NCBI GenBank assembly: GCA_028753945.1
Contig: JAPNXP010000002.1
Location: 12,152,001 to 12,216,000 of the forward strand
Source of the DNA: Hexactinellida sp. DTS-2022
Taxonomy: Eukaryota > Porifera > Hexactinellida
DNA length: 64,000 nucleotides
Direction of reading: 5' to 3'
Under the pieces are notes generated by a model, which saw only the letters and a list, made by a program, of their open reading frames with translations, made no database searches and was not told where the DNA came from. Within the stretch, counting starts at the first letter, position 1; each line of letters opens with the position of its first letter. Positions 32,531-44,346 of this stretch are shown one piece after another. Position numbers and translations under genes: made by a program.

Positions 32531-34318
32531 CACGGACTACTAGATACCCGGACGCGACAAAGCCAAACCACAGTCAAAAATGCGTAGGCTGAACATTGTA
32601 TGACTGAAAATATGGTCAATTCTGTATTTTTAGTCACTAAATTTGGTATCTAACACAATCTTTGGGCGCTGAATTCAAAAATGACAATTTCAAGGATCAA
32701 AAACTCACTCCCCGCCCTAATTTGGCAAAAAGGCGTGGTCACACCCAAATATGGTCAATTCCATATTTTTGTTCTATTACTTCATCATAACACTAAATTC
32801 GAAATATCCTCTTAACTAGGAATGATATTGTTGAAAATATGATTAATAAATTGTTCAACTAAATATATATTACTACGTTACGGTCGTGACCTTCGGTATA
32901 CAAGGCCTGACTTGCTAGGCGAAAATTTGTGTACCATGGATTACTTAAAGTGCATTGAAAAATGGAGAATTGATCTTTATTCGAATAATTAGCAATGATA
33001 GAGCTGAAAAGTGTATTATAGCTATATAGGAATATGGTATCCGGGTATACATAGCACCCTCCAGAATTGTGATATGTCATCATCTGATGACGTTATGGTT
33101 ATTTGGTTGCGAATTATCTTGTTTTTCTAGCATACTTTTAACATAGTTAAACGCGTTATAAATGTTCAAAATTGGAACATGGTTATACCCAGAAGTAGTT
33201 GAATAAAATATATCGAAATTATAAATGGAATATTGACACATTCCTCGGTTGCCATGGAAAATGTATATTTCCTAAAATGTGCCATAACTCAAAAACTATG
33301 AATGTTATGTAAACTAGACTGGTACTGATCTATCCGGAATTGGTAACTTCCTATTCATCGATAATACATTTTCTATGCCTAACTTCAATAATCTTTGAGA
33401 TAGTGAGTCATTACCTAATAATGAATTAAGTGTTAATTATCTCATTATCTCAAAGATTATTGAAGTTAGGCATAGAAAATGTATTATCGATGAATAGGAA
33501 GTTACCAATTCCGGACAGATCAGTACCAGTCTAGTTTACATAACATTCATAGTTTTTGAGTTATGGCACATTTTAGGAAATATACATTTTCCATGGCAAC
33601 CGAGGAATGTGTCAACATTCCATTTATAATTTCGATATATTTTATTCAACTACTTCTGGGTATAACCATGTTCCAATTTTGAACATTTATAACGCGTTTA
33701 ACTATGTTAAAAGTATGCTAGAAAAACAAGATAATTCGCAACCAAATAACCATAACGTCATCAGATGATGACATATCACAATTCTGGAGGGTGCTATGTA
33801 TACCTGGATACCATATTCCTATATAGCTATAATACACTTTTCAGCTCTATCATTGCTAATTATTCGAATAAAGATCAATTCTCCATTTTTCAATGCACTT
33901 TAAGTAATCCATGGTACACAAATTTTCGCCTAGCAAGTCAGGCCTTGTATACCGAAGGTCACGACCGTAACGTAGTAATATATATTTAGCTGAACAATTT
34001 ATTAATCATATTTTCAACAATATCATTCCTAGTTAAGAGGATATTTCGAATTTAGTGTTATGATGAAGTAATAGAACAAAAATATGGAATTGACCATATT
34101 TGGGTGTGACCACGCCTTTTTGCCAAAATTAGGGCGGGGAGTGAGTTTTTGAACCTTGAAATTGTCATTTTTGAATTCAGCGCCCAAAGATTGTGTTAGA
34201 TACCAAATTTAGTGACTAAAAATACAGAATTGACCATATTTTCAGTCATACAATGTTCAGCCTACGCATTTTTGACTGTGGTTTGGCTTTGTCGCGTCCG
34301 GGTATCTAGTAGTCCGTA
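32531..34318. mobile_element. 1.8-kb foldback element with near-identical arms, duplication TTACAGT
   Basis: The arms are mirror copies from 32531 to about 33420 and from 33435 to 34318 with a loop near 33425. Translating the two arms gives 74-residue strings that differ at one residue. Outer ends start [C/T]ACGGACTACTAGATACC, and TTACAGT lies immediately outside both ends (32524-32530 and 34319-34325). Inside each arm, at 32885 and 33966, sits a family A terminus CGTGACCTTCGGTATACAAGG, so the palindrome extends about 350 bp beyond those termini on each side. No transposase is encoded. Confidence 0.85.
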
Positions 34319-34410
34319 TTACAGTCCATTGATAATTAGGTTATTTTTATTTATCCTCATAACTAGTAATGATAAATGTCATAAATGTACTATAACTATA
34401 TAGGAACTTG

Positions 34411-34766
34411 GTACATATTGGATATAATGATAATGGTGGGACATCTGATTTGTGGCCAATATATCACTATACCCATTATATCACTATATCCACTGTATCA
34501 CCGCATCTAATATATGACTATACATTGTCAATACTTATATTCTCATAAGTATATAATCAATTTCCTCATCGAATTCAACTGGAAACGATAATTATGCTGT
34601 AAAAATGAAATTATGGGGTCCAAATTATCACTATATCCAATAATGATATCACTATAAGCAATAAAATTTGTATGGGATTTGCTCGGGGACGCACCTAAAG
34701 CTGCAAAATTAACACTATATCAATATATCACTATAGTATCCATTATCACCATATCTATTATGTACT
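34411..34766. repeat. Family D copy inside the family A arm
   Basis: Carries ACATATTGGATATAATG and CACCTAAAGCTGC of the family; the outermost CAGTA of the terminus is missing on the left. It separates family A pieces that are contiguous elsewhere. Confidence 0.65.
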
Positions 34767-35065
34767 ATATCAAGGTATACATAGCATCTTTCAGAATTGT
34801 GCTATTTCACCATATGATTACGTAATCGCTATTTGGCTGCGAAATATCGTGTTTTCACCTGCTTTTATCATAGTTAAACGCGTTATACATTTCAAGATTG
34901 GAACATTATGATGCCCAGGACTTGTTAAAATAAATATATTGAAATTATAAATCGAATGTTGACACATTCCTCGGTTGCCAGGTATATGTATATTTCATAA
35001 AATGAACCATAACTCAAAGACTATCAATTTTATATAAACTGGGCTAGTTCTGATCTATCACATCT

Positions 35066-35716
35066 CTCTTTAAAAGTGACAAAACCTTGATCTCAAGACA
35101 TTCTAGGATTATCCCAGAATGGGATAATTAGCAGCTAGTTGGCATTTAATTGGTACAAATTATTTCAGAGTCTCATCAGTTCATAGTTTGCATTTTAGAA
35201 TGCCAATCTGAGACTGTAAATTAATAGAGTGAGAGTACAGTATATTAACCAGTGTCTCACAATCCAGTGTATCCATTTGATAATTAATAATTATTAACAA
35301 TCTCTACAACAGTTGGTTCCAACAGAGCTCCACAACATAAAGTTATGGGTCTACTGTGTTGTACAATTCCTCAGTTCTGGTTTATTTTATTTTTTGGAGT
35401 CGACATATTTGACACGGGCAGCACTATAATCGACATACAGTATAACCTCGTTAATACTAAACCAATGGACGGTCCAAATTTGTACGTCTTATCAGGAGTT
35501 CGTATCAACCGGAATAATACCAATTGAATAGCCATTGTTGAATAGCCACTGAAATTTATTTTATCAAACCAATTTATGAACATTGTTAAACAGTGCCCAT
35601 ATCACATGCAAAAATGCTATGTCTAATGATTGAAATATTTAGTTATATCTATATGTGCTACATTCGTCCATAAATTAACTTTAATTGGAAAATCTCCACT
35701 TGGGGTACCCCACACT
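35066..35716. other. Non-coding spacer
   Basis: A pogo-like terminus ACAGTATAACCTCGTTAATA at 35437 is unpaired. No gene. Confidence 0.4.
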
Positions 35717-36445
35717 CAGTGGCGGCGCTACGGGGGGAAATGGGGGACTCGAGCCCCCCCCCGGAGCTGCAATAGAATATCATTCTCAAAAAAGGATATT
35801 ACACCTCTGTACGAGGTTGTAATTCAGGAATGGTAAATAATGATTTTTTAAATAAAATCAAAATCAAAATCAATTGATTTAAAGTAGATTTTTACTATTT
35901 GAAAATGGTGAAACCTATTTCAATCGTAGTTATTTCGACGTAATATTACAAAGTATTCTTACTGCGAAATTCGCAATTGTATACCTATTATATAATTTGA
36001 GTTATGTTCATTCAAATCAATGGTTTAAATTTCCCAAAAAATCAAATAAATAATATATTTTTCTAGCCTGGGTATTATAGAAATTACATTTATGTTGTCC
36101 CTGTACCTTTGAATTATAATGAATATTTGAAAAATTAAAGCATATACATAGTAATTGGAATTCATTTGTTTACATTTCGTAATCACTAATTAACTATCTA
36201 AGTTATATAATTCATTAACAAAATGGATAATAATTTTTATTTATTATAATTATGAAATTTTCAAGTATTCCTAAATGCCTTCACCGCTGTACCAATCGAC
36301 AATTCCATTTTCTGCTGTAGCTCCTTTATTACTATAAATTTGATGGATTTCTTAAACTTTATACTATAGTCTTGTAATGGAGCATTTAAAAATATTTATT
36401 AATTGTGCCCCCCCCCCATGATTAAAAATCCTGGCGTCGCCACTA
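35717..36445. mobile_element. hAT-type MITE with duplication CCCACACT
   Basis: 729 bp; ends CAGTGGCGGCGCTACGGGG and CCTGGCGTCGCCACTA; exact duplication at 35709-35716 and 36446-36453. AT-rich centre with C-runs at both ends. Confidence 0.9.
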
Positions 36446-36777
36446 CCCACACTTCCCGTATCTCCGAACCAAATCTTTGCCCCATGACTTCGATAGAATC
36501 TGAACCACTAAGCCGATTTTCGAAAAGTCAGCGGTTTTCGATAGACTTCAAAATGAATTCGCGAGAGTGCAGCGTTTTTACGTTAATATATAAAACGTAC
36601 TTACTAAAGCTCTATAATTCTCAAATTTTGCACTTTTTTTCTTTGAAGTTTCAGGCAGACGAGAAAATTATATTTTGAAGATATCAACGTGGAATTGCTG
36701 TTAATCGCTGATTTGACTGACATATGAGCCTTTCCGTACTAATACAGTATACCATCGCTAATCCGAACCCTAGTAGC

Positions 36778-36940
36778 ATGGGTGCAAAGTTTTACAAGTA
36801 TGAGGTTAAAGTAGGGGGAGGGGGTATCCTAATTTATTTTTTTATCCAGAGAGCATGGTAACACCCGCACAATTAATGTTGTCCCCTTCAACATTTTATG
36901 GGGGGGGGGGGGCGCATGCCCCCCCATGTTTGCACCACTG
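36778..36940. mobile_element. Short hAT-type MITE related to 63313-63601
   Basis: Ends CATGGGTGCAAAGTTTTACA and GTTTGCACCACTG match those of 63313-63601 and 42814-43111. Flanks CCTAGTAG and CTAGCTAG are a poor duplication. It interrupts a pogo-like sequence that starts CAGTATACCATCGCTAATCC at 36744. Confidence 0.65.
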
Positions 36941-37390
36941 CTAGCTAGTACGAACGAGAGATCACAAAATATTTTTTGTATAAAAGTGGGGAAATCTGAA
37001 ATATTTGTATATTAAGTTTAAATTATACAAAAATTATTCCCAGACAAGTGTTTTAGGTAGTATACTATATGATTTGTTTGGATTAAAAATATTTGGACAG
37101 GTTTAGTTAGGATTATGATATAGAAAATGTTTTACTTTACTAATCCGGACGAATTCACTAATCGGAACATAATTATTTTGAATCGGAACACCTCTGTTCG
37201 GAATAGCGAAGGTGTGTCATAGAACTTACCCATAACTAGTATATTCTCTTAGGTTAGTAGAAACTTAGTTGGTATGTAGTCTATAGTATACCATTGTTAT
37301 TATTGTGTAATTTCTCGTACATTATTCTCCTCAATTTGCTCTCGCAGATTAGGTAACAATTGTTCTGACATAAATTACACAATAATTTCA
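36941..37390. other. Non-coding flank of the gypsy fragment
   Basis: TAATCCGGAC and AATCGGAACA motifs continue the pogo-like sequence. I could not define an LTR or a primer-binding site next to the gag start. Confidence 0.35.
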
Positions 37391-37414
37391 AATCTGACGT
37401 GATGGCCGCTATGA

Positions 37415-38195
37415 ATCAGGGGATCGTTATAACCCACCGCTGTCTACTGGAGAGCGTATAGAGGATTGGGAACCTCTATCTACCGCGGCTGTAGGGACTC
37501 TGGTTGCTCAAGGAGATGCAGGTATCAAGATTGTGATAAGCATGATTCCAGCTTACGTCTGTCGTGGAATCGAAGAGAAAGAAGTGGCCAGGGAAGCAGT
37601 ACGGGGGAAAGAAACACTAATCGAAGCATTCAACTTATTGAAGGGAAGATTGGACCCTCCCATTGACGAATTTGAGGCAGTACAGCGTGTATGTGACGCT
37701 TAATGGCGCCCAGGTGTGCAACTTGGGAATTTTTTCTATGGAGTAGTGCGTGATGTGAATCGAGCCCAACTAAACCCCAGACATGCATGTGTCCTCACGA
37801 CACAACTTCCCAAAGAGGTCTAGGGTAAAGCGAAAGCTGAGTTGGTTGACACATTAGCGCTGTCGGAGGAACAGGCGAGCAACTTCCTAGTTAAGGTGAG
37901 GGAATTTATGACGCAAAGAGGAATAAGCCTAAGTATAGATTTTCGTAATTTTGAAAAAATAGCCGTGGTGACGGAAGAACCTGACAATACGCGGTGAGAT
38001 GAAGCAGTGCTTGCGGCACTTCAATGTGGTGAGACAAAGGTACTATAGAGGATCAAACAGGGCGAGTGGATACAGACGAGGGACACATCCCTCTTGCGAG
38101 TGTTACACGTCTTAGGAGAAAGGACATGAATGGAGAACCTGCCCAAAGAGGTGTACGACCTGTGGTAGTACGGGACACGATTACAGGGGATGTCC
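37415..38195 (+). pseudogene. Gypsy gag (capsid and zinc knuckle), broken
   Basis: One frame is open from about 37415 to 37689 and again, after isolated stops at 37702 and 37820, to about 37997. It reads through segments such as GERIEDWEPLST and SMIPAYVCRGIEE, typical of gypsy capsid. Further on, in another frame, a zinc knuckle CTTCGSTGHDYRGC lies at about 38155-38195. Gag would form the particle; the stops prevent that here. Confidence 0.65.
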
Positions 38196-38249
38196 AAACA
38201 GCTCAAACAGTGTGCCCAGAGGGGACCATGTCAATATAATCACCTCTCC

Positions 38250-38600
38250 GATGGATGTGAAGAAAGAGGATGCAATTACACTCCCAATACTTATCCAAGG
38301 GATAGAATACAAGCCCTGGTAGATACTGGGGCGAGCCAATCGGTGATTGATCAGACATCATTGGAAAAGTTAGATGTCATGTGGACACAAGTAAGCGAGG
38401 CCAATCAGGTTTATGGTCTAGGTGGGACTCCAGTCCAAGTTAAGGGACAAGTCAAGTTAAAAGTAGACCTAGGAGACGAACAAATTTGCAGTCAGGATTT
38501 CAAGGTCCTCGAATCAAAGCAGCAGATTTTAATTTAGGAAGAGACTTGTTAGCGAACTTCGGTTCTGTGGAATTCAATTGGGAAACTTGTGGAATCCGTT
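38250..38600 (+). pseudogene. Gypsy aspartic protease
   Basis: The catalytic motif ALVDTGASQSVID is intact near 38315-38355, followed by the expected flap region (VYGLGGTPV) and, after a one-base frame change near 38530, GRDLLANFG. It would cut the gag-pol polyprotein. The frame break makes it non-functional. Confidence 0.75.
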
Positions 38601-38869
38601 TGAGGAACGTCTGGAAGAGGCCAACAGCCTTCCACAGAGGGGTACAGCGATAGGCCGTGTTATTATTGCACAGTGTGCGGAGACAGTCGAAACGAAGGAA
38701 CAGGCGGGATTTGATATCAACCCCGGACTTTTAACTGGTCAGCGGGAAGCCCTGCTGAAGCTCTTAGTGGAGTTTGAGAGTGTATTCGCCATTGACCCAA
38801 AGAAGCCCACACAAACGAATCTCGGAGAGCATGCAATTGACACGCAGGGAGCCCATCCAGTGAAGCAGC

Positions 38870-39965
38870 CATCGCGAAGGATGGAACCTAAATGGAAGAG
38901 GAATCCTTCCGGCAAGTGGAAGAGATGTTACGAAATGGAATATGCCTCCCATCTAATTCACCATGGAGTAGTTCGGTTGTTCTGGTGAAGAAACGAGATG
39001 GTACGATCGACTACCGGGCACTCAACGATGTTACGAAAAAATACTCTTATTCCATGCCAGACCCACGCACTATTCTGGATAAGTTGCGAGGTAGCAGTAT
39101 ATTTTCATTCTTAGATGCCGCGTCGGCCTATTGGTGTGTGAAAGTTAAGAATGAGGATATCGAGAAGACTGCATTCAGTATACCTAGGGGGCATTACGAA
39201 ATGAATGTTATGCCTTTCGGTCTATGTAATTCCTAGAGTACTTTTCAAAGAATCCTGGACACCGCCTTAGCTTCTGCACAGAATACAGAATCATATGTGG
39301 ATTACTGCATAGCACATTCTAGAGGATTTGAGGAACATTTAGACAATTTGCATGCGGCACTCAGGGGATTCCATGACGCTAGAATCCAGCTAAGAATAGA
39401 TAAATGCCGTTTTGTATATGAATCGGGCGAGTTTTTAGGACACATAGTAGCACGGGAGGGACGTTGGCCTAATCCAGAGTTGACGCAGAAGATAAGTGCG
39501 TTTCACCCTCCAAGTTCAGTTAAGGTGCTACAGAGGTTTCTTGGGATGCTAAATTTTTACCGTGATTATATACGAAATTTGGCGAGTATGGTCGGCTCGC
39601 TCTATCAGCTCACTAGAAAGAGGCAGGAATGGGTATGGAATGAGAAGCAGCAAAAATCTTATGAACATTTGAGGGAATGTTGGTCAAACATCCGGTTACT
39701 TTCATTTCCGAATTGGGATGAAGCATTTTACATCGAAGCTGATGCTAGCGACACGGCTATAGGCGCAGTGTTATCACAGAAAGAGGAGGGATCTAGAGTA
39801 CGCAGACCAATTAGTTATTTTTCACCATCGCTTAACGATACGCAAAGGAAATATGGCGCAGGCCAAAAGAAGCGTTGGCGCTGGTTGCAGCGACCCGACA
39901 CTGGTATCAGTATCTAAGGGCATCGTCACACATATATCTACTTAGCGACCATAATCTTCTGGTAC
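38870..39965 (+). pseudogene. Gypsy reverse transcriptase and partial RNase H
   Basis: Reads WSSSVVLVKKRDG, DYRALNDVT, FSFLDAASAYW and MPFGLCNS of the palm and fingers. A stop at about 39235 follows MPFGLCNS. The catalytic box, usually YXDD, is YVDY here (codon TAC at about 39302), which removes an essential Asp. The connection and RNase H follow (FYIEADASDTAIGAVLSQ), then a frame change near 39865 and a truncated LLSDHNLL. So there is both a missense hit in the active site and frame damage. Confidence 0.85.
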
Positions 39966-42425
39966 ATCTAGATATGCATACTCCACTTTAAAGAGGAAGA
40001 CATCGAAAAATCAATAAGTTATTTTGATGGAAGTAAATATGTTGATGTACATCGCCAAAAATATGCCGTAGCTAAGTCTGCGATACCCTGCATTTTCCCA
40101 AACTGTCCCAGCTACCTCTCTGACACCAATGAAAGACCGATGAGATTCTCAAGAGAACAGAAAGAAGTAACCCTGACTGAAACAGCAATTAAACTAAGCA
40201 GAGAAGAGAGTGCAACCACAACAACTAAGTTTTCAATTTCATTAACTGCTGATATTATTGATAAATTGTCGTACATTGACCTCTCCAATGGTTGGACTAG
40301 TCATATTCCGGATTTAAATTCTATTATTTTCCTTAAGATCCTAGTTAAGGATAGTCAACCTGATATTGAAGCATCGATTACGATAAAATCTGATTTATAT
40401 ATCACGTCCTTTTATCAACAAAAATATCAAATAGATCTCTCCATGAAGCAAGTTAGTGACATCCGTCAAATTGAGACCCTGTTATTCGAAAATCGAAATA
40501 GATTGTTTACCTAGGCCTAAGATTAATCAAAGTTCAGAAACACCACAACCCACTGTTACAACCTGTCTAGAAAATTCCATTAGTAATTTGGAACACGTTA
40601 TTAAATTACTAGACCATAATGATTTAGATTTCGCTTCCGACGAAGCTATAAATGATAACCTCTTTAATTCATCGAAAATAGGGTTTCATTTTTTACTTGA
40701 TCAATTGAAATCTTTGTAAGTTTCCAAATTTGGGCGCCGATATAGTGTTTTAACTCAGGTTTTTTCCCTTAAGGTTAATGGTATTTCACCAGCTTGTTAC
40801 CGTCTTATTCAATCTTCGAATTGTTTAACTCTACCACATGAGCGTAATATCCTCAAAATAAAATTTATATCGGTTTAGATAGCGATTATTTAAATGTTCT
40901 TAAAGAGTTTCCATCCTCATTTAATGACAGCGAGCGACACGTCATACTTCAAATGGACGAAATACACATACATGGTTATTCCAGCTATAAAGGTGGTAAA
41001 ATAATAGGCTCTATTGACGATCCGGAAGATCCACCTACAACTGTGTTTTCTATCATGGTATCTAGTTTTATGACAAAATTTTCTACAATTGTACGTCTAG
41101 TCCCTCTCGGTTCTAGCTCTGCTATGACCCTTTTTCCCATTATTACTAAAACTATCTCTGATATAGAAAGATGTAATATATATGTTGACGCAATATGCAC
41201 TGATAACTACCCACTAAATGTCAGTTTATTGAAACTTTTTTCAGCAGACCAAAAATCTCTGATGTCCATAGTAAAACATCCATGTGATCCATTCAGAGAT
41301 ATAATTTTATTCTTTGACGCTGTGCATATTATTACGTCTGTTAGGAATAATTGGCTCAATTTTAAAGACTACGAAAAGGTCTGTATTTTCCCAAATTTTA
41401 CTCAATGCAAATTTCATGACTACACATATACCGAAAATATGCCTCCTAATAACCTAGAGTTTCCATCAATACATCAGAACTTGGTCTCGATACCAGTTCA
41501 TTTTCTAATTCCATGTACCCTAGCATATGCTATTCAGCCTTCCAGGACATAAGAACTTTATTCAATTCGGATAAGTGCAATTTATTCAAGCGTGCTCCCA
41601 GATTTACATCAAAAGCCTGTTGGCCATCTAGCCTGGAAAGACAAAAATGTCAATTTAGCACTTAGGGTTTTTCACGAATCAACATCAGCGGGACTGTTAG
41701 ATATAACTTGGAAAATAACATTATAGACAAAACCCAAACTGTTGAATTTTTGAAATTAATCAATGAAGTTTTGAAAATGTTTAATGTGAACTGGGTAGGA
41801 AAGAATATTCGTTTTAATGACGAAATGTCTGCACCCTTATGTTTGAACGACTCGCGATTATTGTTTCTCAAAAACTTTGTGTCTTGGTTAAAGTGCTTGA
41901 GAGCTCTTCTACAGCGATAGGAAAATTATCTCCTCAAACTTTTAAAAGTCTTATTCATACCTGCAAGGCATTACCTTTACTACTCGAATTGATTAGTACT
42001 ATATATGGTTTCAAAACCTTCTGACATCAAGGATACAAAACGATGCTTTAGAACACCATTTTGGTTTGTACCGGCAAATGTCAGGTTCACAGTATCACAT
42101 TTCATTGTAAAGTCTGAGGGCCGGCTTCAGCTTTCTAATAATCTAAAATTGTTTCAGATCAGAAGATAATCTGATACTATTGAGAGACCTATTAGTCTCA
42201 GAGTATTTAAGTACATTTTTTCACTCAAATGGCGATGAACATGCTGCTAGTTTTGATGTAGATTCCAATTTGTCAGCCTTAAATGAAATCAGCCTTCCGG
42301 AAATGACAGCATCTCAAGTTGAGTGCCTCCCGTTTGTCGCTGGCTATGCTGTATTTTCTTATCTCAAAAAATCTAGTAAGTTCTGTGTAATGAAAAACCC
42401 TTACAAGTGAATGATGACATGGGCA

Positions 42426-43187
42426 CATAGGCGCCGAAAGTGGGGGGGTCAGGAGGGTTTCGCCCTCCCTGGTTATTGTCAGGGAGGGTTTTACCCCACT
42501 GGCTGAGGAAACAGTCAGGGAGGGTATACCCCTCCTGGTTCAGGGAGGGTATATTAGACATTCTTTAATGTTACACGCTGAGGCGGCGCGAGGTGGGGCC
42601 TGTGCCCCACCTCATTAATGCAAGTGTACCCCAGTTTAATAGCCTGTGACGTAATTGTGCCCCACCAGTGGCGGCTGTCTAGCGCCGCCACTGGTTACAC
42701 GTATAGAACAGACTCATTGTAAAATTATATTATTTTCATAACGAGTTTTTCTAAATAACATTGGATGATATGGAATTATGCCCGTCCAACATAATGATTT
42801 TTAGCCACCATAGCAGTGGCGTAAACAGGGGTGTGCGCTCGGGGGGAGCGCCCCCCCCCCCCGTAAAATTTGAAGGGGGCAGCATTATTGGTGCGGGAGT
42901 TACCGTGCCCTCTGCTAAAAAATACACTTTTCAATATAATTAGGATAGTAAATATACATATAATTCATTCAAAACAAATCGATATCTGGGTATCTCGCAG
43001 TCCATTTTTTTTCTGGGTGGCTTGCCCCCAAGACCCCCAAAAGGTCGCTCGCCACTCTCGCTCCACCCCCACCCAACTTTAACCTCATACTTGTAAAACT
43101 TTATGCCCATGCACCATAGGCATCGTTTTTTTGACCTTTCACATTTAACCACTCCCCCCCTGAAGCTGGAGAGTTTCGGCGCCTATG
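42426..43187. mobile_element. hAT-type MITE with duplication CATGGGCA, inside the transposase
   Basis: 762 bp; ends CATAGGCGCCGAAAGT and GTTTCGGCGCCTATG; exact duplication at 42418-42425 and 43188-43195. Interior has several AGGGAGGGT motifs, a 28-bp GCGGCTG...GCCGCC hairpin (42666-42693) and a second MITE (42814-43111). Confidence 0.92.
42814..43111. mobile_element. hAT-type MITE with duplication CACCATAG, nested
   Basis: 298 bp; ends CAGTGGCGTAAACAGG and TTTTATGCCCATG; exact duplication at 42806-42813 and 43112-43119. Same family as 63313-63601 and 13850-14095. Third layer of nesting: gene, MITE, MITE. Confidence 0.9.
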
Positions 43188-43947
43188 CATGGGCAGTCAG
43201 TTTATACTGATAGAATTGCTAGATAGGGGTTCTCTCAAATATCCATCGAGCCATGTTCTTGAATGCATTAAGGTCATTTTTGATATATTTAGCAAAATTG
43301 ACAGTCATAGGAAACAATTTGAAACTTTTTACTCTGGCTCATCCCGTACGAAAGTTTTTCAACTGGCATGGGCCACTATGGAACTAGAGCATAGCACACT
43401 TTGGAGATTCGTATGTAAATGCAATGTATCGCGGTGGGACATTCTACGCAATCTTTTTCTACCAGTTTCCAACTGTTTATTATCTAATCGAGTTAAGAAT
43501 TATAATGTACTAGATTACTAGTATTGAAGCGTGATAATAGTAAGCTTACTAAATTCAAGAATTAATTTTTCTTTATTTATTTTAGTTTTATTCAGTCAAC
43601 CTGATGTTGTTCCTGTAGATGTATTAAGTGTGAATACTCCCTCTTAACTCTTAGAAGTATATCTCTATTTATGTATTGATGTCTCAAGCTCCTTAGTATC
43701 ATAATGACATTTATATCAGTATCTGTGTTTGTATGAGTATACTGTAATATATATTATATATTAAACTCCTTATATTTTCCAATCGTTTTAATTGACAATA
43801 ATATGTTGTGAGGATGATGAGGGTAGCTAAAATTAATGGAAAAATTGAACAAATTACCATTTTAGAAGATGTTGTCTTGAAGTACTTAACCAATCCCTGG
43901 TCCAAAACTTTAGTGAACACCATTGCCTTAGTGTATAGAATGCTATG

Positions 43948-44346
43948 GATTATGGTTATGATTACGAATACGATCTAAATTCTTGAAGCGATTACGATTA
44001 CTATAAACTTGTATATGATTACGATTATGAAAACAACACAAAATGTATACTAAATGCCGTCTGGATAAGTCTGATAAATTCGAATCTAAAAGTAGTACTA
44101 ACAATAAAGGAAAGTGTCAATTTCAATAAACCAACTGTTACTGTAATAACTATATATTATGATGGAATTCAAATTAATGTGACTGTTATTGAATAAAAGC
44201 ACTATCGCAGTGCAATTTCCGAATTGATAATATATCCTTAATTTCAAAGATAAATACGCAAATAGAATCAACTGATTACGATTGCGATTATGATTACAGT
44301 GAATTGTGTAATCGATTACAATCGTAATCGACCCCAATCCTGGTGA
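43948..44346. other. GATTACGA-rich non-coding stretch
   Basis: GATTACGATTA-type motifs dominate 43955-44330, ending CGACCCCAATCCTG, a typical hAT right end. The matching left end was not found. Confidence 0.45.

Larger units (their letters stand above)
32463..35065. repeat. Family A arm split by a foldback and a family D MITE
   Basis: Pieces at 32463-32530, 34319-34410 and 34767-35065 are colinear with the 12133-12365 copy and with the arms of 6998-10800 (GGATATATAAGGCCATA, then CCATTGATAATTAGG, then TCAAGGTATACATAGCA and GTTAAACGCGTTATA). The gaps are filled by the palindrome at 32531-34318 and by family D at 34411-34766. Confidence 0.75.
37391..39965 (+). mobile_element. Ty3/gypsy retroelement fragment, gag-pol without LTRs
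   Basis: Contiguous gag, zinc-knuckle, aspartic protease, reverse transcriptase and part of RNase H in that order on the plus strand, the Ty3/gypsy order. It stops abruptly at about 39965, where the reading frame runs into the THAP/P element; integrase and both LTRs are absent. Codon use is GC-richer than the flanks. Stops and frameshifts throughout show it is defective. Confidence 0.85.
39976..43521 (+). pseudogene. THAP/P-type transposase (decayed)
   Basis: Begins within a THAP domain (CILHFKEEDI, the final Cys and His of the C2CH finger, then AIPCIFPNC). Then come a Ser/Thr-rich region (40140-40514), a Leu/Asn-rich part (40456-40719), and the catalytic domain: QMDEIHIHGYSSYKGGKI at 40950-41005, ICTDNYPLN, and DAVHIITSVRNNWLNF at about 41315-41365. 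The C-terminal part continues at 41708-42024, 42180-42410 and, beyond the nested MITEs, 43200-43521 (ELLDRGSLKYPS). At least six frame breaks. It is homologous to the 16.2-19.9-kb gene but clearly a different family. Confidence 0.8.
39970..43947 (+). mobile_element. THAP/P transposon relic, family C, 5' end lost
   Basis: A decayed transposase gene (plus strand) followed by a right terminus that reads CATAGCATTCTATACACTAA inwards from 43947, the family C end also seen at 26693-28865 and 46932-49264. The left end and the first part of the THAP domain are missing, replaced by the gypsy fragment at about 39965. Two nested hAT MITEs (42426-43187 and 42814-43111) cut the 3' part of the gene. Confidence 0.8.

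Noticed and set aside
32859..33989. Two nearly identical 74-codon open frames on opposite strands
   Set aside because: Mirror translation of the foldback arms at 32531-34318; useful only as a measure of arm identity.
36941..37390. Possible LTR upstream of gypsy gag
   Set aside because: No second copy exists downstream and no TG...CA borders or primer-binding site could be fixed.
42666..42693. 28-bp hairpin CAGTGGCGGC...GCCGCCACTG as the smallest hAT MITE
   Set aside because: Flanking 8-mers do not match, so an insertion cannot be shown.
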